DNA from: JAWPMT01 sp965267435
Lineage (GTDB): Bacteria; Bacteroidota; Bacteroidia; Cytophagales; Cyclobacteriaceae
DNA length: 64,000 nt
NCBI GenBank assembly: GCA_965267435.1
Contig: OZ253960.1
Span: 1,054,001-1,118,000 of the forward strand
Direction: 5' to 3'
The stretch's first letter is position 1. The number at the start of each line of letters is the position of its first letter. Made by a program: the position numbers and the translations under genes. Below, in pieces: positions 62,008 to 64,000 of this stretch. The notes beneath the pieces are model-generated. The model was not told where the DNA came from. It saw only the letters and a list, made by a program, of their open reading frames with translations, and searched no databases.

Positions 62008-62148
62008 AGTAGAGGGTGAGTCCTCAAAGATAAGTGTCTGTTGTAGCCGGACAAGATGAAGAATAGTTGTTCTGCCTTCAGGTATTTACGTTGCATGTGA
62101 GTATATTTAGTGTTGATTCCAAAACAAAACAACCCAATTCCAATCAGC

Positions 62149-62724
62149 ATGAGAGAGTTTACCATTCTCCAACACAACAGAAACAGCCTAATTAGATGGG
62201 CGCTGATATTGTCGTCCGCAGTCATTATGTGGATAGTCAGCGACTATGTCTCTATTAACATGCTCACCGCGGTAACGCCGACGGCGATCGTGGCCCTGGC
62301 AGCGCTCATTCATCATATCTATTACGAGGACTATACTGAGGTAGGCAGTTTTTGGTTCACAGAAGAAGGAGTGATCATCCAATGGGCAGGTGAGGATTCC
62401 GAGGAACTGCTCGAACTTGGCGACCTGCGGCGCGTACTACTGAGTTATGCTGGTTTCTATGGTCAGGAGCACCCGACGGGTTCCCTCGGTTGGCAGACCG
62501 CAACCAACCATGGAGACAACAACTACATACAGTTTGATACGGGCGATAAGCGAATGCGATTCTGCTTTTATGGAAACAACTCTGGCGACGTGGCGATTCT
62601 GGATCGGTGGGCGGTTCACTACAAGCTTCAGAATGTCGAATTTGTCTCTACAGAATTCATACGATATCCCGGGTGGATACGTAACTGGTTTGAAAAGCCA
62701 CTGCAGCCAATCCCTGTAAAATGA
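62149..62724 (+). CDS. membrane protein with a PH-like C-terminal domain, unknown
   Basis: 191 residues from the ATG at 62149 (another ATG-like start 13 codons upstream has no sense). Two membrane helices (18-58), then a soluble part with FWFTEEGVIIQWAG, LLELGDLRRVLLSY, FCFYGNNSGDVAILD, the strand order of bacterial PH (bPH) domains. Function unknown. Confidence 0.5.
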   Translation: MREFTILQHNRNSLIRWALILSSAVIMWIVSDYVSINMLTAVTPTAIVALAALIHHIYYEDYTEVGSFWFTEEGVIIQWAGEDSEELLELGDLRRVLLSYAGFYGQEHPTGSLGWQTATNHGDNNYIQFDTGDKRMRFCFYGNNSGDVAILDRWAVHYKLQNVEFVSTEFIRYPGWIRNWFEKPLQPIPVK

Positions 62725-62761
62725 CGCGACCCCACGAGCGAGCAATTGCCCCGAGATCCTT

Positions 62762-63145
62762 CTAGATCATCGGCGTTCCCCGCTTACAAAACTGAATGGC
62801 AACACCCCAGGGATCACGCATCATCAGCAGGTGCGTGCCGTCATCGAAGTGGGTGTCGCTGACCAGGGACGCCCCCGCGGCTTCCAGACTTGCCTTCACG
62901 CTATCAGGATCTTCGGCCACAAATGCCATGTGCACGATCAAGGGGTCCTGGTCCCGATAGGGGGGTACCGCGGCAGCCGGATTGTTGTACAACTCAATCA
63001 TGATCTGGCCACTATCATCAGCGAGAAAATGCATGAAGGGCGAATGGTTCTGGCTGCGCTTGACAGTCATGCCCAGGTGCTTCACGTACCAGTCGGTCAT
63101 GGCCACTGGATCGGGGACATTGAGTGCGAAGTGTTCGAGTTTCAT
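62762..63145 (-). CDS. VOC-family (glyoxalase-like) protein
   Basis: 127 residues from the ATG at 63145. The VOC fold is clear: LEHFALNVPDPVAMTDWYVKHLGM, IMIELYNNPAAA, VHMAFVAEDPDSVKASLEAAG, HLLMMRDPWGVAIQFCKR. Metal ligands would be His4 or so, a central His (VHMAF) and a Glu that is Gln here. Role unknown, perhaps detoxification. Confidence 0.85.
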   Translation of the reverse strand: MKLEHFALNVPDPVAMTDWYVKHLGMTVKRSQNHSPFMHFLADDSGQIMIELYNNPAAAVPPYRDQDPLIVHMAFVAEDPDSVKASLEAAGASLVSDTHFDDGTHLLMMRDPWGVAIQFCKRGTPMI

Positions 63146-63337
63146 GGATCGCAAATTATAGAAAGTTGCCTACCCGAGTAACACCAATGCCCCGCTGATT
63201 CCCAGGAATTGAAGCGTTATCCACGAAGAAAATTCCATAAAAAATACCTCAAACTAGGTATTGCATTTTCTTGCGCCTACATCCATATTGCCCCCTGTGT
63301 GTCGCTTAGGGCACATTACCCTAACCAACTATCGTAC

Positions 63338-64000
63338 ATGAAAATACTATTTGACAAGAACAAAGAACTATTCGAAGGCAACGCCGACCTGGGTGTGGAG
63401 TTCAGCTCCGACATTGATGCCAATGTATGGGATACTCCCCTCGAGGACCTGGGCAAAATGCCCTACATCATCGGTCAGGGCAAGGTGCAAGTCTCGGCAC
63501 CCGAGCAGACCATAAAGTTTAAGGATGCACCCATCTCGTTCAGTGGCCAGGCGGGAGCCTTCCTGCGCGTAGGTGTATTCGACAGTGCCGACAGTGTCAT
63601 GGAAGATCTCGTGGAAACGGACAAACTGACGGTGAACCTGTGCACAGCTGAAGAGGGGGCCTGCTACATGCTCTTTTCTGTAGGCTATGAAGTGGCGGCC
63701 GAAGCAGAAGGCAAGTGGCTGTTTACGGGAGGTTCGATTTCCGCCGGTGTCGATGGTGATTTGAAACAACGCCTGGCGGTTGTAAAGACCGTGAGCAAGG
63801 ACACGGCGTTCAAAGATGCCATTAAGGCCACTATCTCCGAACTCCGTCTACCCATCATGATTGACGCTACTACCGACATGGATCCGGGCACCTTTCTGGT
63901 AACCGAATCAGCTGGGTCCATTGCTGGGAAGTTTGGAGCACAGGTGGGCTACGACTTCAACTGGATCGTCGATTCCACTATTCCTGAGTTGGAGGGATCC
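63338..64000 (+). CDS. protein of unknown function, cut by the window edge
   Basis: The first 221 residues of a longer protein starting MKILFDKNKELFEGNADLGV. No signal peptide. The visible part is beta-rich, with strands about 10-15 residues long (DLGVEFSSDIDANVW, VQVSAPEQTIKFKDAPISF, LRVGVFDS). Two Cys lie near 112-118. No family recognised. Its length and full nature cannot be told from this window. Confidence 0.6.
   Translation, partial: MKILFDKNKELFEGNADLGVEFSSDIDANVWDTPLEDLGKMPYIIGQGKVQVSAPEQTIKFKDAPISFSGQAGAFLRVGVFDSADSVMEDLVETDKLTVNLCTAEEGACYMLFSVGYEVAAEAEGKWLFTGGSISAGVDGDLKQRLAVVKTVSKDTAFKDAIKATISELRLPIMIDATTDMDPGTFLVTESAGSIAGKFGAQVGYDFNWIVDSTIPELEGS

Noticed and set aside
1..64000. 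tRNA, rRNA, CRISPR arrays, insertion sequences and prophage genes
   Set aside because: None was seen by reading; no repeated spacer pattern and no transposase or integrase motifs.

Overview
This 64 kb window looks like ordinary chromosome from a Bacteroidota bacterium, most likely a free-living (perhaps marine) member of the Saprospiria/Cytophagia side of the phylum. This rests on: gene families typical of the phylum (LruC-domain protein, a DUF6090-like membrane protein, three multi-pass membrane AraC regulators, XRE plus DUF4870, DUF1080, orphan FtsX/MacB-type permeases); very many exported proteins and lipoproteins; weak ribosome binding sites; and TTG...TAnTTTG-like promoter elements. No rRNA, tRNA, CRISPR array, prophage or intact insertion sequence was seen. 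The species cannot be named from the sequence alone.

Layout. 0-4.4 kb: edge of a membrane-protein gene, a small secreted protein, a full-length rapA, then a 0.7 kb gene-free stretch full of palindromes. 4.4-7.8 kb: two exported hydrolases with a 4-bp stop/start overlap and a membrane AraC regulator. 8.0-11.3 kb: a histidine kinase next to a response regulator fused to a thioredoxin-reductase-like flavoprotein that lacks the redox CxxC. 11.4-12.8 kb: AraC regulator and an exported DsrE-like protein. 13.1-18.8 kb: a tight three-gene unit (LctP-family permease, class V aminotransferase, FAD/Fe-S oxidase) that reads as lactate or, better, glycolate uptake and oxidation with conversion of glyoxylate to glycine.

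18.9-31.8 kb: small membrane proteins, an amidohydrolase lipoprotein, an SDR, a PhoD-like phosphatase, a beta-lactamase-fold hydrolase, an exported M20 peptidase, a possible glycoside hydrolase, a DUF3500 protein and a methyltransferase. 31.8-43.7 kb: an exported ADP-ribosylglycohydrolase-like lipoprotein, three more AraC regulators beside small exported or membrane proteins, a CPBP protease and a large LruC-domain surface protein. 44.2-52.3 kb: a DUF6090-like protein, an S10 carboxypeptidase, an XRE-DUF4870 regulator with a repeated upstream element, a decayed hydrolase fragment beside a MEST-like alpha/beta hydrolase, an FG-GAP protein, a MerB-like protein with an altered active site and a GH16 glucanase lipoprotein. 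52.5-64 kb: AraC plus SDR, a third beta-lactamase-fold hydrolase, a Dabb protein, a PD40 lipoprotein translationally coupled to an FtsX/MacB-type permease behind a striking palindrome array, a DUF1080 lipoprotein, several unknowns and a gene cut by the right edge.

The strongest candidates for new biology are the redox-type two-component pair, the palindromic operator array at 56.2 kb, the MerB-like protein with Gly where MerB has its catalytic Asp, the MEST-like hydrolase, and the permease/aminotransferase/oxidase unit. Functions are inferred from motifs and family memory; no database search was run.
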